Counted from the stretch's first letter, positions 16,184 through 26,509 are shown. The stretch is DNA of 64,000 nucleotides from Paraburkholderia phenoliruptrix (GCF_902859825.1 NZ_CADIKB010000002.1:248001-312000), one strand, 5' to 3'. The notes: generated from the sequence alone by a model not told the origin. Numbers and translations are program-made.

Positions 16184-17194
16184 ATGACCGAACAGAATGG
16201 CGATCTCGTGCTCGTGACCGGCGCATCCGGCTTCGTCGGCTCGTCGGTGGCGCGCATCGCGCAGCAGAAAGGCTTGAGAGTGCGCGTGCTCGTGCGCGCC
16301 ACCAGTCCGCGGCAAAACGTCGAGTCGCTCGACGCGGAAATCGTCGTGGGCGATATGCGCGACGAAGCGTCGATGCGCAACGCGCTGCGCGGCGTGCGCT
16401 ATCTGCTGCACGTCGCGGCAGATTACCGGCTGTGGGCGCCGGACCCGAGCGAGATCGAGCGCTCGAATCTGGAAGGCACCGAGGCCACCATGCGCGCGGC
16501 GTTGAAGGAAGGCGTCGAACGCATCGTCTACACGAGCAGCGTGGCTACGCTCAAGGTGACGAGCTCCGGGCATTCAGCCGATGAAACCTCGCCGCTGAAA
16601 GCCGATCAGGCCATCGGCGTGTACAAGCGCAGCAAGGTGCTGGCCGAGCGCGCCGTGGAGCGCATGATCGCAGAGGACGGCCTGCCCGCCGTCATCGTCA
16701 ATCCATCGACGCCCATCGGCCCGCGCGACGTCAAGCCGACGCCGACCGGGCGCATCATCGTCGAAGCAGCGCTCGGCAAAATTCCCGCGTTTGTCGATAC
16801 CGGCCTGAACCTCGTGCACGTGGACGATGTGGCGGCCGGCCACTTTCTCGCGCTCGAGCGCGGCAAGATCGGCGAACGCTATATTCTCGGCGGCGAAAAC
16901 CTGCCGCTGCAGCAGATGCTCGCGGATATCGCGGCGCTGACCGGCCGCAAGGCGCCCACTATCAGCTTGCCGCGCTGGCCGCTCTATCCGCTCGCGGTGG
17001 GCGCCGAAGCCGTCGCCAAGTTCACGAAACGCGAACCGTTCGTCACCGTCGACGGATTGAAGATGTCCAAAAACAAGATGTACTTCAGTTCCGCAAAAGC
17101 CGAGCGCGAACTGGGTTACCGGGCGCGGCCCTACCGCGAGGGTTTGAGCGACGCACTCGAATGGTTCCGCGGCGCAGGCTATCTGAAGGCGTAG
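16184..17194 (+). CDS. hpnA: hopanoid-associated sugar epimerase HpnA
   Basis: A 336-residue extended SDR/NAD-dependent epimerase. It has the N-terminal VTGASGFVGSSVARIA nucleotide motif, a Ser-Tyr-Lys centre (TSSVATL with YKRSKVLAE) and NPSTPIGPRDVKPTPTGRI, a segment characteristic of HpnA. It acts in the cytoplasm on nucleotide or hopanoid-head-group sugars. It opens the hopanoid locus and is followed by an uncharacterised gene and hpnB on the opposite strand. Confidence 0.9.
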   Translation: MTEQNGDLVLVTGASGFVGSSVARIAQQKGLRVRVLVRATSPRQNVESLDAEIVVGDMRDEASMRNALRGVRYLLHVAADYRLWAPDPSEIERSNLEGTEATMRAALKEGVERIVYTSSVATLKVTSSGHSADETSPLKADQAIGVYKRSKVLAERAVERMIAEDGLPAVIVNPSTPIGPRDVKPTPTGRIIVEAALGKIPAFVDTGLNLVHVDDVAAGHFLALERGKIGERYILGGENLPLQQMLADIAALTGRKAPTISLPRWPLYPLAVGAEAVAKFTKREPFVTVDGLKMSKNKMYFSSAKAERELGYRARPYREGLSDALEWFRGAGYLKA

Positions 17195-17287
17195 CGCACG
17201 CATTTTGTTACAACGTCGCTGTGATTGCGAAAGGTAAAAGCCTGCGCGCAGCAGTTAAAATCGTGGGTCTTACCAGAGAAACCTCGC

Positions 17288-17839
17288 ATGAACCTTCACG
17301 AACAGCTCGGCGCGCTGGAAGCGGGCGTCGATCAGCTCATTCAGGCTGTCGTGGCCCCGCAGGCCCAGAACATCCCCGAGACAGGCAACGAAAACGCCCC
17401 GCAAGAGGCCTCGGCGGACAAGTCGGTGTCCGCAGCGAAAACCGCGGCGGAACAGACCCAAACGGCCGGACCGCAAGCCGGTGCGGCCGAAGAGGCGGCG
17501 GCACCCGCGGCGCCGCTGCCCACGCTCGAAATCAATCGTCCGGCGCAGAACGAAATCACCATGACGATCGGCGGTCAGACGGTCGCGCTGCGTCCCGAGC
17601 AGGTCGGCAAGCTGATCGAGGAACTGTCGAACGCGCGCGCTTCCATGACCCCGGAACCGCCGCCGGGCATTCCGCCAGGCTGGCGTTTCGTGTCGACCAA
17701 GAACCCGGTCATGGCTGTGCAGAAGCAGTCGAACGGCGACCGTTTGCTGGTCATGCGCCATACCGGCCACGGCTGGGTGCCGTTCACTTTTTCGCCGGAT
17801 ATGGTGATTCAGCTCTACATGATGCTCACAAACAAGTGA
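17288..17839 (+). CDS. hypothetical protein within the hopanoid locus
   Basis: A 183-residue protein: a short helical start (MNLHEQLGALEAGVDQLIQA), an Ala/Glu/Gln-rich linker (about residues 30-75), then a compact domain with TLEINRPAQNEITMTIGGQT, GIPPGWRFVSTKNPVMAVQ and HTGHGWVPFTFSPDMVIQLY. There is no signal peptide or membrane helix. It lies 93 bp after hpnA and just before a bidirectional terminator. Not recognised; a link to hopanoids is positional only. Confidence 0.72.
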   Translation: MNLHEQLGALEAGVDQLIQAVVAPQAQNIPETGNENAPQEASADKSVSAAKTAAEQTQTAGPQAGAAEEAAAPAAPLPTLEINRPAQNEITMTIGGQTVALRPEQVGKLIEELSNARASMTPEPPPGIPPGWRFVSTKNPVMAVQKQSNGDRLLVMRHTGHGWVPFTFSPDMVIQLYMMLTNK

Positions 17840-17860
17840 AAAGCAGTCCCGGACAGGCAG

Positions 17861-17889
17861 AAAAAACGGCGCTCATGCGCCGTTTTTTT
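17861..17889. terminator. bidirectional rho-independent terminator
   Basis: AAAAAACGGCGC-TCAT-GCGCCGTTTTTTT is symmetrical, with an A tract before and a T tract after the stem. It ends the hpnA-side transcript from the left and can also end hpnB from the right. Confidence 0.9.
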
Positions 17890-17938
17890 ATGACCGCGCG
17901 GCGTTGCCGCCGCCCTCGTCCTGCAAACCGCCGACGCC

Positions 17939-19120
17939 TCAGCGCTCCTGCACGGGCGCCTGGACCCGCGCCTTCCATTGCCCGCCCTTGCCGCGCCAAT
18001 AGCGCACCGCCGAAGCGAACGTCGCGCCGACATAGAACAGCGCGACGAGCGGCAGAAACGGCGCCCACAGCGGCGAGCGGCGGTAGTAGCTCAGCATCGG
18101 CGCATACGCGCAGCACATGGCCGCCCACGCGAGCCACGCTGGCCAGCCCGTGGGCCCGAGCACGAGCGCGGCGACCGGCGGCACCAGGTAGATGATCGCC
18201 ATGCCGGCCAGCGTGCCCGCCAGCAGCAGCGGCGAATAATGCAGTTGCGTGAACGCCGTGCGCGCGATCATGTTCCAGATCTCGCGCCAGCTGTCGTAAG
18301 GGCGCAGCGACACGCTGCGCGCCGCCACGTCGAGCCGGATCGGATGACGCCCGGTGCCCCGATGCTTGATGCGCGCGCCAAGGCTGCAATCGTCGATCAG
18401 TTCCGCGCGGATCGACTCGATGCCGCCCGCTTCTTCCAGCGCGCTGCGGCGCACCAGCATGCAGCCGCCCGCCGCCGCCGCCGTGCGATTGCGCGGATTA
18501 TTGACCCACGCGAACGGATACAGCTTGGCGAAGAAGAATACGAAAGCCGGAATCAGCGCCTTTTCCCAGAAGGAATCGCAGCGCAGACGCACCATCAGCG
18601 AGACGAGATCGCGTTTTTCCGCGTCGGCGCGGGCAACGAGCTGCGTGACGGCGTCCGCGGGATGGCCGATGTCGGCGTCCGTCAGCAGCAGAAAGTCCGC
18701 CGGCAAACCGAGCGTACGCACGGCCTCGATGCCTTGCGACTGCGCCCACACCTTGCCCGACCAGCCGGGCGGCAGCGGCTTGGCGCCCAGCACTGTGAGA
18801 CGGTCGGGACATTGCAGTTGTAACGCCGCGGCGCGGGCGGCGTCGGCGGTGCCGTCGGTGCTGTGGTCGTCCACCACGATCACGTGGAAAGCGCCAGGAT
18901 AATCCTGCTCGAGCAGCGTCGTGACGGCTTGCGCGATCACGTCGACCTCGTTGCGCGCGGGCACCACCGCGGCCACCGCCGGCCACGCGGCGCGCGGCCC
19001 GACAGCGAGCGGCGCGGCGGGGCGCGCGCGCCAGAAACCGCCGCGAGCGAACAGCAGCACAGCCCAGATCAGCAAGGACAAACACGAAAGAAAAAACAGA
19101 ATGACCGGCACCCAGCCCAT
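17939..19120 (-). CDS. hpnB: hopanoid-associated glycosyltransferase HpnB
   Basis: A 393-residue family-2 glycosyltransferase. An N-terminal membrane anchor (VILFFLSCLSLLIWAVLLFA) precedes the GT-A domain: AVVPARNEVDVI, VIVVDDHSTDGT, LLLTDADIGH (Asp-Ala-Asp) and ELIDDCSLGARIK. The C-terminus has three or four helices (LLLAGTLAGMAIIYLVPPVA). This layout matches HpnB, which is thought to glycosylate extended hopanoids at the inner membrane. It is divergent from ispH. Confidence 0.9.
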   Translation of the reverse strand: MGWVPVILFFLSCLSLLIWAVLLFARGGFWRARPAAPLAVGPRAAWPAVAAVVPARNEVDVIAQAVTTLLEQDYPGAFHVIVVDDHSTDGTADAARAAALQLQCPDRLTVLGAKPLPPGWSGKVWAQSQGIEAVRTLGLPADFLLLTDADIGHPADAVTQLVARADAEKRDLVSLMVRLRCDSFWEKALIPAFVFFFAKLYPFAWVNNPRNRTAAAAGGCMLVRRSALEEAGGIESIRAELIDDCSLGARIKHRGTGRHPIRLDVAARSVSLRPYDSWREIWNMIARTAFTQLHYSPLLLAGTLAGMAIIYLVPPVAALVLGPTGWPAWLAWAAMCCAYAPMLSYYRRSPLWAPFLPLVALFYVGATFASAVRYWRGKGGQWKARVQAPVQER

Positions 19121-19482
19121 TAAGCGTTACCCTCTATTTCCGGCAAGCGTCGGAATGATTTTCGACGTGGGCGCGAAGCGCTCCACAGGACGACGTAGTT
19201 TAAGGGTTCCGCCAAACCGGTGCAGTGTGCAATTCTTGCCGCATAAATTAACGCGCAAGCTTCCGCAAAACGGCCGGCGCGCCCGCCGCAACTGCCGCGT
19301 CCGCCCAACACTGCGGCGGCCCGCCAAAGCAAAGCTGGCCTGATAGCGTTAGAATGCGCGTTTGGTTTTGCTGTACCGGCACGTCGCCGGAGCTCAAGAC
19401 GTTAATTAATTAGATCGTCGCGGCGATAAAGTCAGAATTTCCGGCTTCCTCGAAACCCGCGTCAGTCGGAGTCCGCCAACTT
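19121..19482. promoter_or_regulatory. divergent intergenic region hpnB / ispH
   Basis: About 360 bp with no credible gene. An AT-rich segment (GACGTTAATTAATTAGATCG, about 19400-19420) lies 60-80 bp before the ispH ATG and could hold its promoter. No inverted repeat or terminator is supported. Confidence 0.35.
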
Positions 19483-20427
19483 ATGCGAGTCATCCTTGCC
19501 CAACCCCGCGGCTTTTGTGCGGGCGTTGTTCGTGCAATCGAGATTGTCGATCGGGCGCTGCAGCAGCACGGCGCGCCCGTCTACGTGCGCCACGAAATTG
19601 TCCACAATCGGCACGTGGTCGACAATCTGCGCCAGAAAGGCGCGCGTTTCGTCGAGGAACTCGACGAAGTGCCTCAAGGCGCCGTGGCGATTTTCAGCGC
19701 GCATGGCGTCGCTCAAACGGTCGAACGCGACGCGGAAGCCCGCGGGCTCGACGTGCTCGACGCGACCTGCCCGCTCGTCACTAAAGTGCACGTGCAAGGG
19801 CGTCAATATGTGGCTGCCGGGCGCACGCTGATTTTGATCGGCCATGCGGGGCATCCGGAAGTGGAAGGCACGATCGGCCAGATTCCGGGCAAAGTGCTGC
19901 TGGTGCAAAGCGAAGCCGAAGTCGAGCATCTGGACCTGCCGGTCGACACGCCGCTCGCCTACGTGACGCAGACCACGCTTTCGGTGGACGATACGCGCGG
20001 CATTATCGACGCGTTGTTGCGCAAGTTCACCGACATCGTCGGGCCGGACACGCGCGACATCTGCTACGCGACGCAAAACCGCCAGGCGGCGGTGCGCGAG
20101 CTGAGCAAGCAGGTCGACGTATTGCTGGTGGTCGGCGCCACCAATAGTTCCAATTCGAACCGGCTGCGCGAAATCGGCAGCGAAAGCGGCGTGGCGAGCT
20201 ACCTCGTCGCCGACGGTTCGGAAGTGAGGGCCGAGTGGTTTGCGAATGCGCAGACCATCGGCATCACGGCGGGTGCTTCGGCGCCCGAAGAAATGGTCAA
20301 GAACGTGATCGATGCGCTGAGCGCAATGGGACCCGTCGACGTCACGACGATGGCGGGCCGTGAAGAGAAGGTCGAATTCAAGTTGCCATCGAAGCTGATG
20401 CAACCACTCGCCGCACGCGAAGTTTAA
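19483..20427 (+). CDS. ispH: 4-hydroxy-3-methylbut-2-enyl diphosphate reductase
   Basis: A 314-residue IspH/LytB, the last enzyme of the MEP pathway, giving IPP and DMAPP. The three [4Fe-4S] Cys ligands are visible: [25 protein letters not shown] and [12 protein letters not shown]...[14 protein letters not shown] (the Cys in DICYATQNR). The substrate-binding SSNSNRL is present. Placement with hpnH, 10 bp upstream, ties isoprenoid supply to hopanoid production; it may be a second ispH besides one on the main chromosome. Confidence 0.95.
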   Translation: MRVILAQPRGFCAGVVRAIEIVDRALQQHGAPVYVRHEIVHNRHVVDNLRQKGARFVEELDEVPQGAVAIFSAHGVAQTVERDAEARGLDVLDATCPLVTKVHVQGRQYVAAGRTLILIGHAGHPEVEGTIGQIPGKVLLVQSEAEVEHLDLPVDTPLAYVTQTTLSVDDTRGIIDALLRKFTDIVGPDTRDICYATQNRQAAVRELSKQVDVLLVVGATNSSNSNRLREIGSESGVASYLVADGSEVRAEWFANAQTIGITAGASAPEEMVKNVIDALSAMGPVDVTTMAGREEKVEFKLPSKLMQPLAAREV

Positions 20428-20437
20428 GGAGGACGTC

Positions 20438-21592
20438 TTGTCTATTCCGCTGCTACAGAAAGTCCGGGTCGGCGCATACATCATGCGTCAGCACCTGTCC
20501 GGCAACAAACGCTATCCGCTCGCACTGATGCTGGAGCCGCTGTTCCGCTGCAATCTCGCCTGCAATGGCTGCGGCAAGATCGACTATCCGGACCCTATCC
20601 TGAATCAGCGCCTGTCGCTGGAAGAATGCCTCGGCGCCGTCGACGAATGCGGCGCGCCGGTGGTCTCCATTGCAGGCGGCGAGCCGCTCCTGCACAAGGA
20701 AATGCCGCAGATCGTCAAAGGCATCATCGCGCGCAAGAAGTTCGTGTACCTGTGCACGAACGCGCTGCTGATGGAAAAGAAAATGGACGACTACGAGCCG
20801 AATCCGTACTTCGTGTGGTCGGTTCACCTCGACGGCGATCAGCAGATGCACGACCACTCGGTGTCGCAGGAAGGCGTGTACGAGAAGGCCGTCGCGGCCA
20901 TCAAGGAAGCGAAGCGCCGCGGCTTCCGCGTGAACATCAACTGCACGCTGTTCAACGACGCGGTGCCGGAGCGCGTGGCCGCGTTCTTCGACACGGTCGG
21001 GCCGATGGGCGTGGACGGCATCACCGTCTCGCCGGGCTACGCGTATGAGCGCGCGCCGGACCAGCAGCACTTCCTGAACCGCGACAAGACCAAGCACCTG
21101 TTCCGCGAAATCTTCAAGCGCGGCAACAACGGCAAGAACTGGTCGTTCAGCCAGTCGGCCATGTTCCTCGACTTCCTCGCCGGCAATCAGACGTACGAAT
21201 GCACGCCGTGGGGCAACCCGGCGCGCACGGTGTTCGGCTGGCAGAAGCCCTGCTACCTGGTCGGCGAAGGCTACGTGAAGACCTTCAAGGAATTGATGGA
21301 AACCACGGACTGGGACAAGTACGGCACCGGCAACTACGAAAAGTGCGCCGACTGCATGGTCCACTGCGGTTTCGAAGCCACGGCCGTGATGGATACGGTC
21401 GCCCATCCGCTGAAGGCGCTCAAGGTCAGCATGCGCGGTCCGAAGACCACGGGCGCGTTCGCCAAGGACATCCCGCTCGACAAGCAACGCCCGGCCGAGT
21501 ACGTGTTCTCGCGCCACGTTGAAATCAAGCTGGAAGAGATCAAGGTGGCGGGCAAGGGCAACAAGGTGCAGACGGCGACGGCTGCGCACTGA
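20438..21592 (+). CDS. hpnH: adenosyl-hopene transferase HpnH (radical SAM)
   Basis: A 384-residue radical-SAM enzyme that attaches 5'-deoxyadenosine to diploptene/hopene, the first step of extended bacteriohopanepolyol synthesis. The cluster motif is FRCNLACNGCGKID (Cys-x3-Cys-x2-Cys), followed by VSIAGGEPLLHKE and a C-terminal Cys-rich block (YEKCADCMVHCGFEATAV). The start is TTG at 20438 with AAGGAGGA upstream, 10 bp after ispH, so the two are cotranscribed. A strong terminator follows. Confidence 0.95.
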   Translation: MSIPLLQKVRVGAYIMRQHLSGNKRYPLALMLEPLFRCNLACNGCGKIDYPDPILNQRLSLEECLGAVDECGAPVVSIAGGEPLLHKEMPQIVKGIIARKKFVYLCTNALLMEKKMDDYEPNPYFVWSVHLDGDQQMHDHSVSQEGVYEKAVAAIKEAKRRGFRVNINCTLFNDAVPERVAAFFDTVGPMGVDGITVSPGYAYERAPDQQHFLNRDKTKHLFREIFKRGNNGKNWSFSQSAMFLDFLAGNQTYECTPWGNPARTVFGWQKPCYLVGEGYVKTFKELMETTDWDKYGTGNYEKCADCMVHCGFEATAVMDTVAHPLKALKVSMRGPKTTGAFAKDIPLDKQRPAEYVFSRHVEIKLEEIKVAGKGNKVQTATAAH

Positions 21593-21667
21593 GCGCACAC
21601 CGAGTATTCAAGGCGGCGTAGCTCCGTGCGGCGGGGCCGTCGTCCGGAAGTTCGCGCTGCATGATGC

Positions 21668-21706
21668 AAAAAAGCGCGGTGGCCTGCAAAGCCACCGCGC
21701 TTTTTT
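21668..21706. terminator. bidirectional rho-independent terminator
   Basis: AAAAAAGCGCGGTGGC, loop CTGCAAA, GCCACCGCGCTTTTTT: a 16-bp perfect stem with A and T tracts. It lies between the convergent hpnH and hpnM genes and serves both. Confidence 0.95.
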
Positions 21707-21768
21707 CTTGCGGCTTAGTTGGGACTTAGTTGGGAAGCCGGAGGCTGACCTTCCGCCTCCGCGCTGGA

Positions 21769-22374
21769 TCACCCCGCGCTGCGCGCGTTATGCGCGGTCA
21801 GGAATTTGATCAGGCCGTCGACCCCGCCTTTGGCAAGCTGATCGGCGAATTGCGTCTGGTACACCTGAATCAGCCACGCGCCCATCATGTTGATGTCGTA
21901 GATCTTCCAGCCCGACGGTCCCTTCGTGAGCCGGTAGTCGATTGCATCGTCACCGCCATTGCTGATGACGTGCGATTGCACGACGACGTCTTTCGCGCCG
22001 CCTGGCACATTGGCCGGCAAGAACTTGAACTTCACGTCCTGGTCGCGCAATTGCGAAAGCGAAGACGCATACGTGCGCACCAGCAGCAGCGTGAACTGGT
22101 CGTAAAGCTGCTTCTGCTGTTCGGGCGTGGCGGTGCTCCACGCCTTGCCTACCGCGATACGCGTGGTGCGCTGAAAGTCGGTTGCCGGAACGAAGCGCGT
22201 CTCGACCAGTTGCGTGATCTTTGCCATGTCGCCGCCGCGCGCCTGCGGATCGGCTTTCATTGCCGAGACCGTGCCTTCGACGGCACTTTTTACCACCGAG
22301 TCCGGCGCGCTCTGCGCAAAGGCCGCCGTTGACACGACGGCGGCAGCGAGGAATGCAGACAGATAACGTTTCAT
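21769..22374 (-). CDS. hpnM: hopanoid-associated MlaC/Ttg2D-family protein HpnM
   Basis: A 201-residue periplasmic lipid-binding protein of the MlaC (toluene tolerance) family. A signal peptide (MKRYLSAFLAAAVVSTAAFA) is followed by the family core: ITQLVETRFVPATDFQRTT, EQQKQLYDQFTLLLVRTYA, and WKIYDINMMGAWLIQVYQTQ. In hopanoid loci this family is called HpnM and is paired with the RND protein HpnN, here divergent from it. It probably shuttles hopanoid or phospholipid across the periplasm. Confidence 0.88.
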   Translation of the reverse strand: MKRYLSAFLAAAVVSTAAFAQSAPDSVVKSAVEGTVSAMKADPQARGGDMAKITQLVETRFVPATDFQRTTRIAVGKAWSTATPEQQKQLYDQFTLLLVRTYASSLSQLRDQDVKFKFLPANVPGGAKDVVVQSHVISNGGDDAIDYRLTKGPSGWKIYDINMMGAWLIQVYQTQFADQLAKGGVDGLIKFLTAHNARSAG

Positions 22375-22704
22375 ACGCTCAGGCAACCTGAAAAGAGTGT
22401 GCGCCGCCGGTCAGGGAACATGCGATGGGGCGATTGAGCAAGCCCGAAGCAAGCTGGCGGCGAAAGCTGGATAGACCAGTATACCGAGATTGCGTTCCCG
22501 CCCCACAGGGTCCGTGCAATGGGCGTCCAGGGTCCCGGCAGCGCTACACCGCCCCCATGGCCCGGGAGCCGCAATTGCTACGGCGATTGTCTGCCCGGCA
22601 TCGCCGGCGCGCATTGCTGCCGAATGCGGTCCGGTTTGCTCCGGCTCTGTATACTTGTGCACTTTCGTCAAAATGCCACCCGTGATAAGGCCAGCTCCGC
22701 CTAC
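22375..22704. promoter_or_regulatory. divergent intergenic region hpnM / hpnN
   Basis: About 330 bp between divergent genes. It is GC-rich and the short ORFs in it lack coding character. No hairpin or operator stands out. Both promoters should lie here. Confidence 0.3.
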
Positions 22705-25320
22705 ATGCTGAAGTCATCTATTGTTCGCCTCGTCGCCTATTCGGTGCGCCATCCATTGCGGATCATCGCACTGTCGATCGTGCTCGCCATTTTGAGCGGC
22801 ATCTATGTCGCGCATCACTTCAAGATCAACACCGACATCAGCCGTCTCATCGAAACCGACAAGGAATGGTCCACGCTCGAGCATGCAATGGACCAGGCTT
22901 TCCCGGACCGCGGCCAAACCGTGCTGGTCGTCGTCGAAGCACGCGCGCCGGAATTCGCCGACGCAGCCGCAAGCGCGCTGACGGCTGCACTGCGAGCCGA
23001 GCCGAAAGAATTCGTCGCCGTCTCGCAGCCGGCCGGCGGGCCGTTCTTCGAACACAACGGTCTGCTCTTTCCGTCGACGGAAGAGGTCATGTCCACCACG
23101 TCGCAGCTTGTGCAGTCGCGCCCGCTCGTGAACACGCTCGCGCACGACCCGAGCCTGACGGGACTGGCCGGCACGCTCACCACGAGCCTTCTGCTGCCGC
23201 TGCAGATCGGTCAGGTGAAGCTCTCGGACATGAGCCGCCTGTTGTCGCAAAGCGCGAACACGCTCGACCTCGTGCTGGCGGGCAAGCCGGCCGCTTTCTC
23301 GTGGCGCGCGCTCGTCGACAGGAGCGCTGCCACGAATCCGGCGCGGGCCTTCGTGGTCGTGCAACCCGTGGTGAACTACGACGCGCTCGAGCCCGGCGCC
23401 GCGGCGTCGCAACGCATTCGCGACACGGCCGCTTCGCTGCATCTCGACTCGCGCTATGGCGCGACCGTCCGTCTGACCGGCGAACAGCCGCTCGCCGACG
23501 AAGAGTTCGCGTCCGTCAAGGACGGCGCGGTGCTCAACGGCATCGCCACGTTTGTTGTCGTGCTCATCATTCTGTGGCTCGCGCTGCGCTCGGGCCGCAT
23601 GATCGCCGCGGTCTTCATCACGCTCTTTGTCGGACTGGCAATCACCGCCGCGCTGGGCCTCATGATGGTCGGCGCGCTGAACATGATCTCGGTTGCGTTC
23701 ATGGTGCTGTTCGTCGGGCTCGGCGTCGATTTCGGCGTGCAGTTCGGCGTCAAATATCGGGAGGAACGCAATCGCGACGACCGTCTTTCGGCTGCGCTCG
23801 CCCATACCGCGCACAGTATCGGCGTGCCGCTGACGCTTGCCGCCGTCGCCGTTGCGCTCAGCTTCTTTTCGTTTCTGCCGACGGCGTACCGCGGCGTGTC
23901 CGAGCTGGGCGAGATCGCCGGCGTCGGCATGTTCGTCGCGTATCTGACGAACATGACGCTGCTGCCGGCCTTGCTGAAGATCTTCAACCCGCCGGGCGAG
24001 CCGGCATCGCCGGGCTTCAAGCAGCTGGCTCCCGTCGACGACTTTCTCGCGCGCCACCGCAAGCCCGTGCTGATCGGCACGCTGATCGTCGTGATCGGCG
24101 CCACGCCGCTGCTCACGCGTCTGCACTTCGACTTCAATCCGCTGCATCTGAAGGATCCGCATACGGAGTCGATGGCCACGCTGCTGTCGCTGAAGGACTC
24201 GCCCGAGGCCGCGGTGAATAACGTGCATGTGCTCGCGCCGTCGCTGGCCGACGCCGACCGCATGGCCGAGCGCCTGCGCGCGTTGCCCGAAGTGGGCCGC
24301 GTCACGACGCTCGACAGCTTCGTCCCCGAGCAGCAGCAACAGAAAATGATGCTGATCGCGAGCGCCGCGCAGCAGCTGCTGCCCGCCTTGCAGCAACAGC
24401 CGGCGCCGCAAGCCACGGACGCGGTGCGCGTCGCGGCGCTCAAGCGCGCGTCGAACCAGCTCTCGCTCGCGGCCGACGACCACCCGGGCCCAGGCGCCGC
24501 CGAGGCCAAACATCTGTCGGCCACGCTGCAAAAGCTCGCCGCCGCCGACGCCGCCACGCGCGACCGCGCGGAAACCGCGATGTCCGAGACACTGCGCATC
24601 GCGCTCAAGCAACTCGAAAATCTGCTGCAACCCACGGAAATCACGCGCGACACGCTGCCGAAGGACATCTCCAGGGGCTGGGTCTCGAAAGACGGCCGGG
24701 CGCTCGTCGACATCGCGCCCAAGGTGAAGCCCGGCGCCGATCCGAACGACGACGTCGCGCTCGCACGCTTCGCGCATGCCGTGAAGAAGGCGGAGCCCGG
24801 TGCGATCGGCGGGCCGATCTCGATCCTCCATTCCGCGGACACGATCATCAAGGCGTTCCTGCAGGCCGCGTGCTGGGCGCTGCTGTCCATCGCGATCCTG
24901 TTGTGGGTAGCGCTGCGCCGCCTCGGCGACATGCTGCGCACGCTGGTTCCGCTGCTGGTCTCGGCGCTCGTCACGCTGGAACTGTGCGTGGTGTTCGGCA
25001 TGCCGCTGAATTTCGCGAATATCATCGCATTGCCGCTGATGCTCGGCGTCGGCGTGGCCTTCAAGATCTACTTCGTGATGGCGTGGCGCAATGGGCAGAC
25101 GGGCCTCTTGCAGTCGAGCCTGACGCACGCAGTGCTGTTCAGCGCGGCGACCACGGCGACGGCGTTCGGCAGCCTCTGGCTATCGCATCATCCGGGCACG
25201 TCGAGCATGGGCCGCCTGCTGGCGCTGTCGCTCTTTTGCACGCTCATTGGTGCGGTGGTTTTCCAACCCGTGTTGATGGGCAAGCCCCGCCCACGTCGCG
25301 CGAAGCACAAAGGAATATAA
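22705..25320 (+). CDS. hpnN: hopanoid transporter HpnN (RND/MMPL superfamily)
   Basis: An 871-residue inner-membrane RND-type protein. Two repeats each have one helix, a large periplasmic domain, then five helices: [20 protein letters not shown] near the N-terminus, a helix block around [14 protein letters not shown] and [20 protein letters not shown], and the second block from [20 protein letters not shown]. HpnN moves hopanoids towards the outer membrane in Rhodopseudomonas and Burkholderia. The ATG at 22705 precedes the first helix. It is 2 bp from the mlaA-like gene and so cotranscribed with it. Confidence 0.9.
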   Translation: MLKSSIVRLVAYSVRHPLRIIALSIVLAILSGIYVAHHFKINTDISRLIETDKEWSTLEHAMDQAFPDRGQTVLVVVEARAPEFADAAASALTAALRAEPKEFVAVSQPAGGPFFEHNGLLFPSTEEVMSTTSQLVQSRPLVNTLAHDPSLTGLAGTLTTSLLLPLQIGQVKLSDMSRLLSQSANTLDLVLAGKPAAFSWRALVDRSAATNPARAFVVVQPVVNYDALEPGAAASQRIRDTAASLHLDSRYGATVRLTGEQPLADEEFASVKDGAVLNGIATFVVVLIILWLALRSGRMIAAVFITLFVGLAITAALGLMMVGALNMISVAFMVLFVGLGVDFGVQFGVKYREERNRDDRLSAALAHTAHSIGVPLTLAAVAVALSFFSFLPTAYRGVSELGEIAGVGMFVAYLTNMTLLPALLKIFNPPGEPASPGFKQLAPVDDFLARHRKPVLIGTLIVVIGATPLLTRLHFDFNPLHLKDPHTESMATLLSLKDSPEAAVNNVHVLAPSLADADRMAERLRALPEVGRVTTLDSFVPEQQQQKMMLIASAAQQLLPALQQQPAPQATDAVRVAALKRASNQLSLAADDHPGPGAAEAKHLSATLQKLAAADAATRDRAETAMSETLRIALKQLENLLQPTEITRDTLPKDISRGWVSKDGRALVDIAPKVKPGADPNDDVALARFAHAVKKAEPGAIGGPISILHSADTIIKAFLQAACWALLSIAILLWVALRRLGDMLRTLVPLLVSALVTLELCVVFGMPLNFANIIALPLMLGVGVAFKIYFVMAWRNGQTGLLQSSLTHAVLFSAATTATAFGSLWLSHHPGTSSMGRLLALSLFCTLIGAVVFQPVLMGKPRPRRAKHKGI

Positions 25321-25322
25321 GC

Positions 25323-26393
25323 ATGAAACTGCGTACCACTGTGCTGGCGCTAGCCGCCACCGGCCTTGTATCCGGCTGCGCAACGGCCCCCGACCGCAAG
25401 CCCGGCGACCCGTTCGAGCCGATGAACCGTGCGGTGTTCAACTTCAACGACGGCCTTGACCGCTACGTCGCGGTACCCGTCGCGAAGGGCTATCAGAAGG
25501 TGACGCCGCAGCCGCTGCGCACGGCCGTGAGCAACTTCTTCTCGAATCTCGGCGACCTCACGAACGCCGCGAACGAACTGCTGCAGCTGAAGATCACCGA
25601 CGCGACGCAGGACATCGTCCGCTTCGCGTTCAATTCCACGTTCGGTCTGGGCGGCCTGCTCGATTGGGCGACGCCGGCGGGCTTGCCCAAGCATCATCAG
25701 GATTTCGGCCTGACGCTCGGACGCTGGGGCATTCCGTCCGGACCGTATCTCGTGCTGCCGCTTTTCGGTCCCAGCACCGTGCGCGACAGCATGGGTCTCG
25801 TGGTGGACGTGAAGTTCAATCCCCTTAACTACATGGAACCCGCGGTGCGCAATCCGCTGTACGTGCTGCAGTTCGTGAGCGTGCGCTCGGATCTGCTGGG
25901 CGCGACGGATCTGCTGCAACAGGCGGCGTTGGACAAGTACTCGTTCGTGCGCGATGCGTACACGCAGCAACGGCGCGCGCGTCTGCGCGGCACGAGCGAC
26001 AACGCGGCGCCGCTTCCGGAATACGACGATCAGGGCGACTCGGGCGCCGCCACTGTGCCGGCCAAGGGCGCCGCCGCAGGCGCGCCGGCCGCGCTGCCGA
26101 ACTACGCGGATCCGGGCGATACGGCCGCGTCGCCGGATGGCGGGTCCGGGGCGGCTACGGGGGCGCCCGCGAGTGGGCTGCCCAATTACACCGATCCCGG
26201 CGATACGCCGGCGAGCGGTGCGGCTGGCTCGGTCGGAGCGGCGCCGGGTCGGCCCAATGAAGGGTCGAATGAAGGGTCGACTGTCGGGCCGGCCGCGCCG
26301 GCTGCGGCCTCGGCGGCAGGCACGGCGCCCATGGCTCCGCGCTCTACGTCTCCTGAGACAGCAAAGCCGGCTTCCGCGCCAGCTGCGCAGTAA
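25323..26393 (+). CDS. mlaA: MlaA/VacJ-family outer-membrane lipoprotein with repeat-rich tail
   Basis: A 356-residue lipoprotein. The lipobox is LVSGC (Cys near residue 19). The family core runs from DPFEPMNRAVFNFNDGLDRY to VRDAYTQQRRARL (about 30-225) with TFGLGGLLDWATPAGL. MlaA extracts mislocalised phospholipid from the outer leaflet and passes it to MlaC. Here it follows hpnN by 2 bp, with hpnM divergent, making a lipid-traffic set. The last 125 residues are Pro/Ala/Gly-rich and contain three related units, LPEYDDQGDS, LPNYADPGDT and LPNYTDPGDT, an unusual extension. Confidence 0.9.
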   Translation: MKLRTTVLALAATGLVSGCATAPDRKPGDPFEPMNRAVFNFNDGLDRYVAVPVAKGYQKVTPQPLRTAVSNFFSNLGDLTNAANELLQLKITDATQDIVRFAFNSTFGLGGLLDWATPAGLPKHHQDFGLTLGRWGIPSGPYLVLPLFGPSTVRDSMGLVVDVKFNPLNYMEPAVRNPLYVLQFVSVRSDLLGATDLLQQAALDKYSFVRDAYTQQRRARLRGTSDNAAPLPEYDDQGDSGAATVPAKGAAAGAPAALPNYADPGDTAASPDGGSGAATGAPASGLPNYTDPGDTPASGAAGSVGAAPGRPNEGSNEGSTVGPAAPAAASAAGTAPMAPRSTSPETAKPASAPAAQ

Positions 26394-26466
26394 GGTTCAT
26401 CGGGAAGGGCACGCCTCAGTGCGTGTGCCGATGGCTGACATGGCCGTTCGAACAGCGACGCGACGC

Positions 26467-26509
26467 GCCCGCGGCAAATAGGCCCGCGGCAAATAGGCCC
26501 GCGGCAAAC
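26467..26509. repeat. 15-bp tandem repeat, nearly three copies
   Basis: GCCCGCGGCAAATAG occurs at 26467 and 26482, with a partial third copy (GCCCGCGGCAAAC) from 26497. It lies in the 200-bp gap between the convergent mlaA-like and hpnG genes; related GCGGGCC/CAAAC motifs continue to about 26575. It is probably a slippage product, with no T tract to make it a terminator. Confidence 0.75.

Noticed and set aside
22714..25128. An 804-codon open frame antisense to hpnN
   Set aside because: Composition is Arg/Gln/His-rich and repetitive, no domain is recognisable, and the opposite strand encodes a clear RND transporter.
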